Source: Russula earlei (taxonomy: Eukaryota; Basidiomycota; Agaricomycetes; Russulales; Russulaceae). Taken from it: a stretch of DNA of 64,000 nucleotides. Positions 10,800-24,136 of the stretch are shown one piece after another. The notes under the pieces were generated by a model that saw nothing but the letters and a program-made list of their open reading frames with translations, did no database searches and had not been told where the DNA came from. The translations under genes and the position numbers were made by a program. The stretch spans positions 62,001-126,000 of the forward strand of contig JAGFNK010000034.1 in the NCBI GenBank assembly GCA_025769875.1. Reading direction: 5' to 3'. Numbering within the stretch: position 1 is the first letter of the stretch; each line of letters begins with the position of its first letter.

Positions 10800-11960
10800 G
10801 GCCGGGGAAGCGCCCATTCCACGAAGCACGTCCGCATCGCTCCCCACACCTCCATTTTCTTCCACTCGCAGTAAAACTCCAACAGATCAACGCATCATGA
10901 ATTTTTGGCATCCCCAGCGACAGCGCGCTGTGGTCATACCTCGCGCCACAAGAGGACCAAACGATCGTATGGTCCGAGACCGCGGACAAGATGCAACCCG
11001 TTAACTTCGACTCGCTTCCGGGCGGCTCTGCAGTAGGCATCATCCCCGGGTGCGTGATAGGGAACTCAAGTCTCACTGTTACAGGAGATCGATTGGAAAC
11101 CTGTCCAATGGCGGCAGCCCTTTCACCACCATCGATCCTTACCTTCCCCACGATGTCCACCCGTTCCACCAACTCCTTCGAACATTCTGGTAGTTTCGAC
11201 TACCTGAACACAGTGCGTGCGGTGCCTAGTCATCAACCGACAACAGGCTTGACTTACCTTGTCGCGTTACAGGACTTCCTTCCTCCTTGGCAGATGCCTA
11301 CGCCATGTAGGTCGCATTCTTCCTTCGGCTATAGGCTTGTCTTCACGCAATCCAAAGCTCTTTCCGACGTGGATTCTGTACCATCGTCAGCGAGCGACGA
11401 TCCCTGGGCCGAACTTGCCCCGAGCCCTTCCAACCGCTGCCGGTGTTGCATAGCGTGAGTGCGAATCATACGAGCATAAGAGTTCCGCCGATATTGACAT
11501 CCTGGCAGGTCCCAGTTTCAAACTGATGCGTGGCACCGCCCGCCACTTCTCAGGTTGACTTGACCTGGCAATTCAACCGCGGTTAATTCTCGGGGCTGCT
11601 GGATTACCCTGATCCATACAAGAGTGTAAAAGGGCAACTCCCATCGAGCTACGATGGAGAATCGTTTCTACTTGCTGGGGTTGAATCCTCGTACGTATTC
11701 CGTGTCCTGCCGGGCGACGTGATAGCCATGACTAACGCTGGCGACTTCCAGGTTTCAACCAGGGCAGGCCGGGCTCTACTTACCCACCTCCGGTGCGCCG
11801 GCGTCTAGTCCGGACGCGTTCGCGGTGCCGCAGACCCTCCTTGGCAAACGACGTCGAGACGAGGACGATGCTCTCGAAGAGGCAAGCCCAGAGACAAATA
11901 ACAATAACAGCCGAGGACGACACGTCCAGGGTCTGGGATGCAGGACGGTCCATAGATAGG
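10800..11960 (+). pseudogene. Decayed protein-coding gene of unknown function
   Basis: Gene-like codon use and CpG content return just right of the transposon. Coherent plus-strand peptide pieces can be joined over GT-AG sites: LWSYLAPQEDQTIVWSE near 10925-10975, SIGNLSNGGSPFTTIDPYLP near 11090-11150, PYKSVKGQLPSSYDGESFLL near 11612-11671 and GKRRRDEDDALEEASPETNN near 11845-11905. Stops and frame changes lie between them (for example near 11400-11540), and the 5' end stops at the transposon. I do not recognise the family. It reads as a gene truncated by the insertion and then decayed, or as a divergent gene I cannot model. Confidence 0.35.
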
Positions 11961-12277
11961 ACTCGTTACAATCCTGCCACTAGGACCCTATCAGGATCAA
12001 ATGATAAATCCAAGGTTGTGGGACATGGAGCGGAGAGGCTCCCGACCGCAAACGCGCAAAGACTTTACCATCCATTCCTGCAGGGGCCAAATGTCCAGCA
12101 GGAATTGATGTGTACAATTGCGCAGGAAGAGCCATTTTGGGTTGAGGGGAGAGAGCAGGGAGCGGTGTGGCACCACGCTGTGGCTGGCTGCTACTCCAAT
12201 GGACGGCGTAATACGAAATCCTTGCCCAGCTTCCTTTCGGACGCGCACCCGAGAAGCCCCATCCAAGTACCGCAAGA

Positions 12278-13825
12278 AGCAGAAAGCCCTTCCCAGTACT
12301 AGTGCCAAACTTTACCCGAAGAAGCAGCCCAACAGGGTGTTTCAAAAATGTACAGATGACGCTGAACCATGCGAGGGATTCAAATACTCAACTCGAAGTC
12401 CGTAAGCATCCCAAGAGGTAATGCGTGCTCGGCCTCTACCTCACCAACTCAGAACGTTGCTTAAACCGTCTCCGCGACAGAGTTGGAGGTTAGCAAACCG
12501 ATACGGGTGGCAGCCGTGTTCATAGCACGGAAGAGAACGTCACCATATTGAACTTACTGAACACGAGCTTCCGGCTTCATTGCTTCCCTGCGGGAACGAC
12601 GCCCACAGCTCAAAAAAATTGAAGCGTCTGAGCGATCCCCATCTTCTCGTAAGTTTATGGAAGCTGACAAGATTGAAGATACCGCACAAGGAAGATTTCA
12701 ACATTCATCAAGCAGGGTAATTTTGAAACCGAAGTAGTTATCGTAGCCCGCGGGCAATGATACGAGCATGTTGCTCACCGTCACGTTCTGAATGCGTTGA
12801 GAGTCACTGCAGTACTCACTCCATTGACACCAACAGGACTAGCTCGCTACCAAAGGGTTATGCCGCACTTCGTTACTCGCTGCACTCACCTTCCTCGTTC
12901 TTGTCTAGACCGTGACCGTAATGTCAGTTGTAGATGCAGGATGACTACTAACTATGTCCATTTTTCTTCGATGTGGCCTTTGTCCTTATAATGACCAAGG
13001 TAAAAATTTGACCAACTTGGAGGGTATAACGCATTCCACAAAAACAACAGTTGAACTGGTTTCAACACGAAGGAAATTCACAACCTCGGTACTAGCACAA
13101 GGACGAACAACAAAACCCTTGAGCAGATATTTGTATTTGCTTCTCCCATCAAAGACTCCACCCCGTGTCAGTCTGTCCTGCAGGCGTCAATTCCAGGAGC
13201 GCGGGTCTTCATGTATCTTTGAGCTTCTGCTGTTGAGATGAACAACATTGATAATAAAGAAGGACAGGAGTCATGCCTTCAAAGACTTATGTCGAGAAGA
13301 TCAGCGCCGAGGAGATCAACATCGATGCCGCCCCCTGCATTGATCTGGTCACCATCGTGACTAATGGGTGTGGACTCAAAGAGCACGTACCATCGACCCC
13401 CCAACCCTGGGGAGCAGCGAGAGCAAGAGTGGCAAAAGAGAGTGCCAAAATGGATTTGAAGAACGTCATTGTATGCGGGAGATCAAACCAGTGGAAGAGT
13501 GCAGGAAGACGAAGCTGGTGAGAGAAGGTAAGGAGGACGATCCTTTATGAAAGATTATTTTCGTAGAAGGTCATATTTGCTGTACTGAAGCACGTTGTCA
13601 TTCGGACGGATAATTCGGTTCCGTTTCTCGGTCAGGTTGGATGTCCACAACGTTCCATCGCACCTTCCGTTCCAAGGGTGGCGAAGGTGTTATGGCAAAA
13701 GACAGATGAAACATCGGCTAGAACAGGTGAATAGTCCCTTCTATCATGCACGTATTGGGATGGAAGTAGTGAGTGCAGACATGTTCCGGGCTTGTTGAGA
13801 TCAAGACATTGACGCTCGTGTACGT
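12278..13825 (+). repeat. Direct duplication, copy 1 (partner 16029-17690)
   Basis: About 1.55 kb similar along its length to 16029-17690 in the same orientation. Matching landmarks: GATGACGCTGAACCATGCGA (12357 and 16091), CGCGACAGAGTTGGAGGTTA (12473 and 16190), a small ORF starting ATGCCTTCAAAGA, AAGCTGGTGAGAGAAGGTAA (13512 and 17385) and GCAGACATGTTCCG. Judged by eye, identity is roughly 80-85 percent with small indels. No terminal repeats or transposase are visible, so segmental duplication or copies of an unknown non-autonomous repeat are both possible. Confidence 0.7.
13273..13521 (+). CDS. Small ORF of duplication copy 1, unknown function
   Basis: 82 codons starting MPSKTYVEKISAEEINIDAA. 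The sister copy has an ORF at 17137-17343 starting MPSKNYVEKISAEDINFEIA, and both continue with an alignable PWGAARA..AKESAK.DL segment. The start context and reading frame are kept in both copies although the DNA has diverged, which may mean past coding. There is a faint resemblance to the first helices of VHS domains (CIDLV, AARA..K), too weak to name. It may be one exon of a larger broken gene; GTGAGAGAAGG downstream could be a splice donor. Confidence 0.25.
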   Translation: MPSKTYVEKISAEEINIDAAPCIDLVTIVTNGCGLKEHVPSTPQPWGAARARVAKESAKMDLKNVIVCGRSNQWKSAGRRSW

Positions 13826-14139
13826 CGAAGTAGTGGCAGCAAGTGGACACCCACATATCCTTCAAGGTCAAGCACTATCTTTATTGCCTCTGTGGACTAG
13901 GATAACGAAGATGACAATAGATGTGGCATTTGGTCCACAACCAATGCAGACGGCCACATCAATGCGAAATGCAACAGGTTTATCAACCTGGTTAGACCAA
14001 ACTGTGCCCGGTCACGTCTTAACAAAGCTAACGGAGCGGGTCCTTCAAAAACGCCCCCCACTGCATTGCGCTCGCCGCTCTTTATTTCCTCCATTGCTCT
14101 CCCTTTTCCACATAGTCGAAGAAAAACTCCTACATCACC
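13826..14139. other. Gap between duplication copy 1 and the coiled-coil ORF
   Basis: No convincing coding frame or motif. Probably contains the promoter of the ORF at 14140. Confidence 0.3.
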
Positions 14140-14844
14140 ATGGTTCACAGATACGATCTCCGCCCGAAGGCCAAGGGTCGCATAGGACACCACCCGAGCC
14201 CAGATGCCTCTGGCAGCCTCAATGAAGACACAAGCACCTCTCCACCCAGCAGCGCAGAGGACGGCATCGTTTCCTCCAGATTAGAAGGTCAAGTTCCACG
14301 GACCCAGTACGCGCCGCTCATGGTGCAAAAAACACCAGCTCCCTTGCAAGACTTGGGGGCGCAACGGGTGGAGGACTGGCTCTCGCGCAGCATCGCGTCC
14401 CCTGCCATAATAGACATTATGGGATCAACCGGGTATCGGGTGCAAGGCGCGCCTGAAACTTTGGAGGAAATCCAAGAAGCTCGCATGCGGGAGGAAGCGA
14501 GGCGCCACCGCGAAGCGGTGAGAATCTGGGAGGAGCAACTACGGCGCCAGTTTGAGGAGGAGATTGGAGCGCTGTGCGCGCGGATCGCGGCGTTGCGCCA
14601 CGAACGCGATGCGGCGGTGGCGCGGGTGAGGCTGGAATGGGAGAGGAAGCGCGCAATCGCGCGCGGCGAGGTGGTGGAGGAAGTGGAGGACTGTGATATG
14701 GGTAGCGACGAGGAGGCCTATTCGGACTACACACCTACAGAGGTATTGTCAACTGCTGATGATACCGACGAGTGGTGGGGAAGCAGATCACCGTCTCAAT
14801 CTCGCCTATGTGGCGCGGCGGCTTGGGACACGCGGAGTTCGTGA
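14140..14844 (+). CDS. Hypothetical protein with charged coiled coil
   Basis: Intronless frame of 234 codons starting MVHRYDLRPKAKG. Residues 1-60 are Ser/Pro-rich. Residues about 108-185 form a long Glu/Arg/Ala-rich helix (REEARRHREAVRIWEEQLRR) likely to be a coiled coil. The C-terminus is acidic. The ATG has a good context (CACCATGG). I recognise no family. The YDLRP start resembles the basic openings of some gag-like or transposon-linked proteins, which is only suggestive. The 3' end runs into a repeat shared with the upstream region of the CHAT gene, so it may travel with repetitive DNA. Confidence 0.4.
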   Translation: MVHRYDLRPKAKGRIGHHPSPDASGSLNEDTSTSPPSSAEDGIVSSRLEGQVPRTQYAPLMVQKTPAPLQDLGAQRVEDWLSRSIASPAIIDIMGSTGYRVQGAPETLEEIQEARMREEARRHREAVRIWEEQLRRQFEEEIGALCARIAALRHERDAAVARVRLEWERKRAIARGEVVEEVEDCDMGSDEEAYSDYTPTEVLSTADDTDEWWGSRSPSQSRLCGAAAWDTRSS

Positions 14845-15250
14845 AGCTGGATAAGGACAGTGAGAAGAGGAAGAGCAGAGAGCGGACAGTGGAAGGCGAC
14901 TGCGAAAAGACTCTGGATTCAAGAGTGTAGCCAAAGGCTTCTGAATACAAGAAGGACTAAAATAAAAGTAGAAAGGAAAGTATGAAACATGAACGATCTC
15001 ACCTATGAGATCAGACAATGCTCCCTCGCTAATCATAAGACCCTCTGATCTTGAGGAAATAACGAGGCGCGCGAGGGAGTAGATGCGAGGCGCGCTAAGG
15101 GCAGCGAACCCTCACGTACGGCGGAGATGACGTTGAGGTGAGTGTGAGGGGCGTACGCGGTGTCTCGATGTCGATGTCGAGGCCGAGCGATGACGAAGAC
15201 GAGTTGTAGACTTGGGTGAGGAGAGGACATTGGCCTGCGGCTCGTGATTA
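14838..15250 (+). repeat. Dispersed repeat, copy A (partner 55222-55505)
   Basis: Blocks in the same order recur upstream of the CHAT gene: AGTTCGTG..CTGGAT.AGGACAG, then ACGATC.CACCTATGA.ATCA, then AATCATAA, then GGCCTGCG near the end. Spacing differs by small indels and similarity is moderate by eye. In the other copy the repeat ends about 50 bp before the CHAT start codon. Confidence 0.5.
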
Positions 15251-15275
15251 CGTGATTCCGAGGCCACCCGATTGG

Positions 15276-15530
15276 TTACGCCCATGCCGCGTTCGCTCCA
15301 AACACAAATTCCCTCAGCCCTTTCAGAGACGACTCCGCTGGCGTCGATGTATATGCAATGAGGGCTACGAAGGCTGCACCCGCCAGGAAGTCTAACACCG
15401 TGATCGGCGTGTGTACATTGGCATACATGTCCTTCCGAAGGGAGAGGGAGCGATGGTGGATAAGGCCGTTGTTGTTCGCCCCGCTGTGAACGGGGACCTG
15501 GATTGGGGGAGTAAATGATTGAAAAGGCAT
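15276..15530 (-). CDS. Possible small single-pass membrane protein
   Basis: 84 codons from MPFQSFTPPIQVPVHSGANN to a stop at 15276. One hydrophobic stretch, VLDFLAGAAFVALIAYTS, could span a membrane near the C-terminus. Length and composition fit a small fungal membrane protein, but I recognise no family and no intron or regulatory evidence supports it. Could be chance. Confidence 0.25.
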   Translation of the reverse strand: MPFQSFTPPIQVPVHSGANNNGLIHHRSLSLRKDMYANVHTPITVLDFLAGAAFVALIAYTSTPAESSLKGLREFVFGANAAWA

Positions 15531-16028
15531 TGTGAGGACCTCGGAACTGCAGTGGTAGTATGGCCTTAAACATGCCAAATTGGCTATGCCAAAGCAAGGA
15601 AAGACACGATGTGAAATGCCATCAGAAATGATGGTGTTCTAGTTGTTGTAGTAGTCCCTGCGAGTGATGTAGCGATATTCGCTAGGAGAGCCGCCTAAGA
15701 TATATGCCGTGTTCATTTGTGCTTTGACGCCGTCAGGGTTTGGAAAGAGATGGGCGCCTAAGAGATGGACTTTCAGATCAGAATTCGTGTGGCCGAGGCA
15801 CCCAAGGTCCCAAGCCCAGAAAGAACAACCGAGCGAAGGTATTTCCCTCCTTTGCAGTACCAGGACGGTGTTGTTGTCAGGAACTCGGGGCGTGCGTTTA
15901 AAGATTTTCTTTTATTTCCCTCCCCAACATAGAAACGCCAGTCGGCCAGTATGCGACAAGAGGTAGTGCGGATCAGATTTTCGCGCAGTGAGGTGATAAT
16001 ACGCCTTCCATTCTATGCAAGCGTTCGT
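15531..16028. other. Non-coding stretch before duplication copy 2
   Basis: No supported gene, repeat or RNA seen; short open frames only. Confidence 0.3.
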
Positions 16029-17690
16029 TCGGATGCGCAGGAAGCCCTTCCCAGCCCTAGCGCCAAAATTTGCCCGACTAGGTCGGGTGAAGATGACGCT
16101 GAACCATGCGAGAGATTTAAATACCCAACTCGATGTCCGTAAGCACCCAAAGAGGTTGGCATCTACCTCACCAACTCAGAAAATGTCCCCGCGACAGAGT
16201 TGGAGGTTAGGAAACCGATACGAGTAGCAGCCGCGTTCATAGCATGGAAGAGAACGTCACCATACATCCAGATGACACCTGAACACGAGCCCCCGGTTTC
16301 ATCGCTTTCCTGCGGGAACGACGCCCACAGCCGAAAAAAATAGAAGTAAGCGTCTGAGCGATCCCCGTCTTCTGCCGTGATTTTATGGAAGCTGACAAGA
16401 TCGAGAACTCCGCGCAAAAAAGACGTCATCATTCAGTCATCAAGCAGGGTAATTTTGAAAACGAACTAGCTATCGCGATGTTGGCTCATCTAAAGATGCA
16501 AGACAGTCAAAGAAGATATCAAATATAATTGCATACTCTGTACTTTGCAACGCACCGTGGTCGGTCGGTCGGTGATTTGCTTGGATTAGAGATTGTAGAA
16601 TGTGTCGCGCGGCCCGACAGCAATGACATCGACGTCCTCTTTGTTGCGTGTGTGAGATGATCTGTAGCAATAAGTTCTCACGGTCACGGTCTGAAACTCG
16701 CTGCCAAATTTATATCCAAATCCAAAATAATGGCGATGGCGTACTTCGTTGCTTGCTGCACTCACCTTCTTCGATCTTGCCTAGACCATGACCGTACTGG
16801 CAGAGATGACTAGTACCTACGTCCATTGTGCTTCGATGTGGACTTGGTACTTATAATCATGAAGGTAAAACCTTAGCGACTTCACACAGACCAACTTAGA
16901 TGGTATGACGCATTCCACAAAAACAACGGTTGGACATGAAAGAATCCACAACTTCGGTACTAGCACAAGGATGAACAAAAAAACCTTGAGCGGATATTTG
17001 TCTCTCCCGAAGACTCTACGTCGCGTCTCTGTCCTACAGGTGTCAGTTCCAGGAGCGCGAGTCTTCATGTATCTTTGAGGGGTTGAGCTTCTACTGATGA
17101 GATCAACAACACTGATAATGAAGTAGGACAGGAATCATGCCTTCAAAGAACTACGTCGAGAAGATCAGTGCCGAGGATATCAACTTCGAGATCGCCCGCT
17201 GCATTGATCTGGTCAACATTGTGTCCAATGGGCGCGAACTCAAGCAGTACGTACAAAGGGGTTCCCCTTGGGGGGCAGCGAGAGCAAGCATGGCAAAAGA
17301 GAGTGCCAAAATTGACTTGATAAACATCATCGTAGGGGATTAAACTAGTCGATGTGTGTGCAGAAGAGTGCGCTGCGGGAAGACGAAGCTGGTGAGAGAA
17401 GGTAAGGATCCTCCCTTTTTATGCGCCAGACTGTGCCAGCATATTCATAAAAGGAAACGTTATTTGGAACTGCTGTACCGAAGCCCGTCGTCCTTCGGAC
17501 GGATATTCGCTTCCGTCCGTTTCTCGCTCAGGTTGAATGTCCAAAACGTTAACATCCGTCGTTCCATGTGAGAAGAGATGAAACATCAGCTAGAACAGTC
17601 TCTTTAGACGTGAGTAGCGCAGACATGTTCCGAACTTGTTGAGTTGAGATCAAGATCAAGACAATGACATGTACCACATGTACGTCGGCT
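16029..17690 (+). repeat. Direct duplication, copy 2 (partner 12278-13825)
   Basis: Same orientation and order of landmarks as copy 1, slightly longer through small insertions. Carries a 68-codon ORF at 17137-17343 matching the 82-codon ORF of copy 1. The two copies flank the coiled-coil ORF and repeat copy A. Confidence 0.7.
17137..17343 (+). CDS. Small ORF of duplication copy 2, unknown function
   Basis: 68 codons starting MPSKNYVEKISAEDINFEIA; sister of the ORF at 13273. It ends 14 codons earlier because of a stop after IIVGD. About two thirds of aligned residues match, with many conservative changes (E/D, I/V, K/R), a little more than expected from neutral decay but not proof of coding. 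Confidence 0.25.
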   Translation: MPSKNYVEKISAEDINFEIARCIDLVNIVSNGRELKQYVQRGSPWGAARASMAKESAKIDLINIIVGD

Positions 17691-18264
17691 CGGAAGTATA
17701 CTATTTTAGTACGTATATAGAGCATCGGCATAATTTCCACTGGCGTGTACTAATTTAGTACATATTTCGAGCATCAGATGACTTCGCTGGGTTGTAAGTA
17801 CTTCCATGGCTCATGGATGGGTGAAAACTCCGTGTTTCTCGGGGAGTGTACTGCAAGTATGATAGAACGTTAACCGTGAGCGACCGCCTTTATTTTTTTT
17901 AGTGATTTTATGATCATGTGGACTTGGTGATTCCGAGACTAAAATAGTGGTGACATATCGTTGAACTTAGGCTTGTCCCAAACGAGGTACCAATGAATGA
18001 AGCGATGATGCACAAAGCGGATCCCGAGCTTTCGGCCAGTGGCATGGCGTGGGGGACTCGGAAGGGTTTCAAGAGTAACTACTCAATGGTTTTGTTGTCC
18101 CTGCATTGGAGCACGGTCAGAGCTACCGTTTTTACTTCTTTGCCTAGGAGTACATTATTTGCCTGTTGTGCGATTCTGAATACGTGGGAATGACATACCA
18201 TATATATAAGAGTCTCGCCAAAGAAAGCACAAGCAATCCTAAAACCGAGGCGTCGCAAAGCAAG
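17691..18264. other. Upstream region of NOG2
   Basis: A-T rich in parts (TTTATTTTTTTTAGTGATTT near 17890). A TATATATAAG stretch near 18200 lies about 65 bp before the NOG2 start codon and may act as its core promoter. No gene seen. Confidence 0.4.
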
Positions 18265-20608
18265 ATGGCACCTACAAAAAAATCATCGTCCGATGCAAAA
18301 GCGCGCTCATCCCAACAACAACAGAAAGTCAAAGGCGAGAACTTTTACCGTGATGCCAAACAAGTTAGGCGGCTCAAGATGCTCTCCGGTGGAAAGGCCG
18401 TGCGCGACCGCGACGGGAAAATCCTCCAAGCCGCAGCATTTCAGAAGGGAGAGGATGAGACCACTCCTGGAAGAGTGCAGCCGGATCGGCGGTGGTTCGG
18501 TGTGTCTTCCTTCACCCTTGTCTACGTTAGCTTGGTCTTAAGGGCTCGACCACTTTGCTTATGGTTTGTACAGGTAACACCCGGGTGATATCTCAGACAG
18601 CGTTGGATCACTTCCGCACGAGCTTGCAGACCAAGCATCACGATCCATATTCCGTGCTTTTACGGCGCAACAAACTTCCCATGCAACTTCTCGACGATGC
18701 GGCTAACCCAAACTTGCGCAAGGTTCGCGTGGCTCTGCTACTCTTTATCCTGCATCATGACTTGACTGAACCAAGCGCAGCGCTCTCATATTGTTGAGAC
18801 AGAGCCTTTCGCGGTTACTTTCGGACCCAAAGCGCAGCGCAAGCGCCCACGCATTGACGCCGGCACATTCGAAGAGCTCGGCAAGTTGAGCGCTGTTGCT
18901 TCTGAAGAAGCCGCACAAGCAAAGTTGACAGCCGAGATAGCAGAGGCAACTGCGCCAGTGTTCATGGAACGAACACATGCCGACTATATCGAGCCGATAT
19001 ACGCGAAGGGCACGTCGCGACGCATTTATGGCGAACTGTACAAAGTCATTGACTCGTCAGACGTGGTATTACATGTATTGGATGCACGAGATCCGCTTGG
19101 CACGCTCTGCGAGAGCGTCCTGGAGTATATACGAAAGGAAAAGGCTCACAAGCAGGTTGTGCTTGTGATCAACAAGTGCGATCCTTGTGCCAAATTGGGT
19201 TACGGTATGTCATATGCTCTCTGTCATGCATTGCGAGACTGTTGAAACCCGGGTAGGCACGATATATTCAGCATCTCACCCCGCGATATCCAACGATTGC
19301 GTTCCATGCCTCGCCAAATCATTCATTCGGCAAGGGTTCGCTTATCCAGCTCCTGCGCCAGTTCTCACAGCTACATTCGGATAAAAAGCAAATTTCGGTC
19401 GGATTCATCGGTTACCCGAATGTAGGGAAGAGTAGCGTCATCAATACGCTAAAGAGTGGCAAGGTGTGTCGAGTAGCACCCGTACCGGGCGAAACAAAGG
19501 TTAGTACTTCAGCCCGACATTCTGATATATGCCCCAATTACAAGGTGGTATCTTAGGTCTGGCAATACATAACGTTGACTCGACGTATCTACCTCATCGA
19601 CTGTCCTGGAATTGTCCCAACCTCTGCAAATGACTCCCAGACGGCTACTGTTCTCAAAGGCGTCTTGCGCGTGGAAGCGCTCCCGACGCCGTCGGAGCAC
19701 CTCCCAGAGCTCCTTATGCGCGCAAAGCCGCTCTATCTTGCCCATACTTATGGGCTCAACTTGCCAGAGACTGGTTCTTGGAAAGCGGATGATTTCCTCG
19801 ATATGCTCGCGCGCGCGAATGGCCGGTTACTCAAGGGCGGCGAGCCTGACATCGAGGGTGCAGCTAAGATTGTTCTGAGCGACTGGGTGCGCGGGCGCGT
19901 ACCTTACTTTGTTGCGCCGCCAGAGCGCCCCTCAGAAATTAACGAACGCGAGGCTAAGGAGCGCGCACGGCTTGCGAAGAACAAGGGAAAAGGGGACGTG
20001 GAAGAAAGGCGTGTACCAGGTGTCAAGCAGAATCTGGGTTCGATCATGCAGAAGAATACGTTTGTTGGTGAGGATGTGCGGTCATTAGAAGGGATTGATC
20101 TAGAAGGCGAGAGCGTGGGTAGGCATGATGAGGAAGAGGGCGACGATGAGGCAGCCACTGATGGTGACGACGTAGAGGAGGAACAAGACGTACCGTTAGC
20201 TTGGGGAGACGTCTTTGTGGAAGAGAAAGGCACAGTACTGCCACAAGAGGCTGAAGGATCAAGAGAGGAGGAAGAAGAGTGGTCGGGGATAACGTCTCTC
20301 CTTCGAGAAGGTGCGTCCGTTGTAGTTCTTCATGTTCGCTGGTTAACTCGTCAACTTGAAGAACATTCGGACGACGAATCCGAGTTGCCCTCAACGAGAG
20401 AGAAAGAAATACGAATGACGACGAGCAAAGTAAATGATCAACATTCTCTTTGGAGATAACTGAAGATCTTACGCAAGCTTGACAGAGAAAGGCAGAGAAC
20501 TTCTACACGAATACCAATGTCAAGAACAAGAATCGAGCAAAGGTTACGTTACTCAGGTCACTGCGAGGGAAGAACGCGGGTCGAAACCGAGAACGAAAGA
20601 AGCGTTAG
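18265..20608 (+). CDS. NOG2: Nucleolar GTP-binding protein 2 (Nog2/Nug2), 60S ribosome biogenesis; one frame break
   Basis: Circularly permuted GTPase that acts on pre-60S particles in the nucleolus and nucleus. Exons: 18265-18499, 18574-18722, 18781-19204, 19257-19499, 19557-20310, 20362-20429, 20486-20608. Seen in permuted order: [11 protein letters not shown], the G4 motif INKCD, the P-loop [14 protein letters not shown], and DCPGIVP (G3). The N-terminal NGP1NT region and a basic C-terminus ([13 protein letters not shown]) fit the family. Anomaly: after INKCD the frame needs LVPNWVT, but GATCCTTGTG holds one extra base near 19182, so exon 3 is 424 nt and phases clash at the next junction. 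The rest is intact. NOG2 is essential in yeast, so a sequencing insertion is plausible. Confidence 0.92.
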
Positions 20609-21737
20609 GCTACAACACATTTCCGAGTCGGCCGCCGCTCACTGGTGCGCGTTGCTCTCTTGATGTTATATTTCCTTCTGGTCAGGTTACTCGCATGTCG
20701 TCCTCGAGAATTACTCGACAGAGTATGAAATTTGCTTTTTGGGTGGCGCCCCCAAGATTTCAGACGTGGGCGTCCGTGTTGTCGGGTTTACAAAAGGACA
20801 ACCCGAGCACAGGTCCGGTGATTCGTGCTTTACACAGGTTTCGCACCACGGAGTATTCACATAATGGTTATATTTCCACCCCAACCTCGAGGACCCTCCG
20901 CTATCGCTCTGCTTGCACCAGATTGAGAACCACTTGACGAGATAAATTTGGGTGCTCACACCCCTATTGGGTGGCAGAACTTGAAGCTCGAAGACGAACC
21001 ACGAAAAAGACCTACTGGCGATTTAATCTTCGCATTTAATGGCTGGGCAAGACATGGCCATAGATGCAAGCGACCGAATCTATGGACTCAACGTGGCGCA
21101 TCACGAATGTCAGAAATACGTATCTGGGGATTCGAATCCTAAACGCATGAGGCATTGCGTTTATCCACGACTGCGATGCGAGTATCGGAGTGCAGAGCAA
21201 ATTCATCAGGAGTGTAATGAACCCTTCCATCACTGCCTAACGCCTCCGTTGCTGGAACGGACAATGGACATTGTACGGGAGTAGCCGGGCCAATTTCGGT
21301 GGGTCATACACGGCCACCTTTGAACCGAATTCTTGGGCGTCAAACAAGTCCAGGGGTATGTCAGAATGAATGAACAGATTGCACGCACGCGCCGTACTGG
21401 AAATGATGGTCGGCGAGTGCGATCTTTGGGCGATTCGGGGACGGGGATTGGCTTGTACGTGACCACGTGACTCGTCCTGGGCTGATCTTCTGGGGTCAGC
21501 TCAGCTAGATTTGGGGACCACGGGCTTGACGAGGTCGCATCACGCAGCGTAAAAAAGGCCGAGTTCCAGCCAAAGGCGTGCCGGCATGGCGCACGCTTTC
21601 AAAACCATCGGTGGCGGGGATGGTGGAGATAATCAGCGTGAGAGTGTACGAAAGTGATCGGCCTCTTTCGGCGGGCGGAAGGCGTAAATACGTTCCCTCG
21701 GTCGATTTGATTCCACCTCTTCATTCGCTCCACCATC
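20609..21737. other. Intergenic region between NOG2 and enolase
   Basis: 1.1 kb without a supportable gene. It holds the NOG2 3' region and the enolase promoter; pyrimidine-rich DNA (TTCCACCTCTTCATTCGCTC at 21711-21730) sits just before the enolase ATG, common for highly expressed fungal genes. Confidence 0.4.

Positions 21738-24136
<2,399 letters not shown>

Noticed and set aside
10552..11172. 206-codon minus-strand frame
   Set aside because: It runs across the right inverted repeat of the transposon and opposite the coherent plus-strand fragments; coincidental openness.
21100..21160. GATTCGAATCC, similar to a tRNA B box
   Set aside because: No A box at the right distance and no foldable acceptor or anticodon stems; not a tRNA gene.
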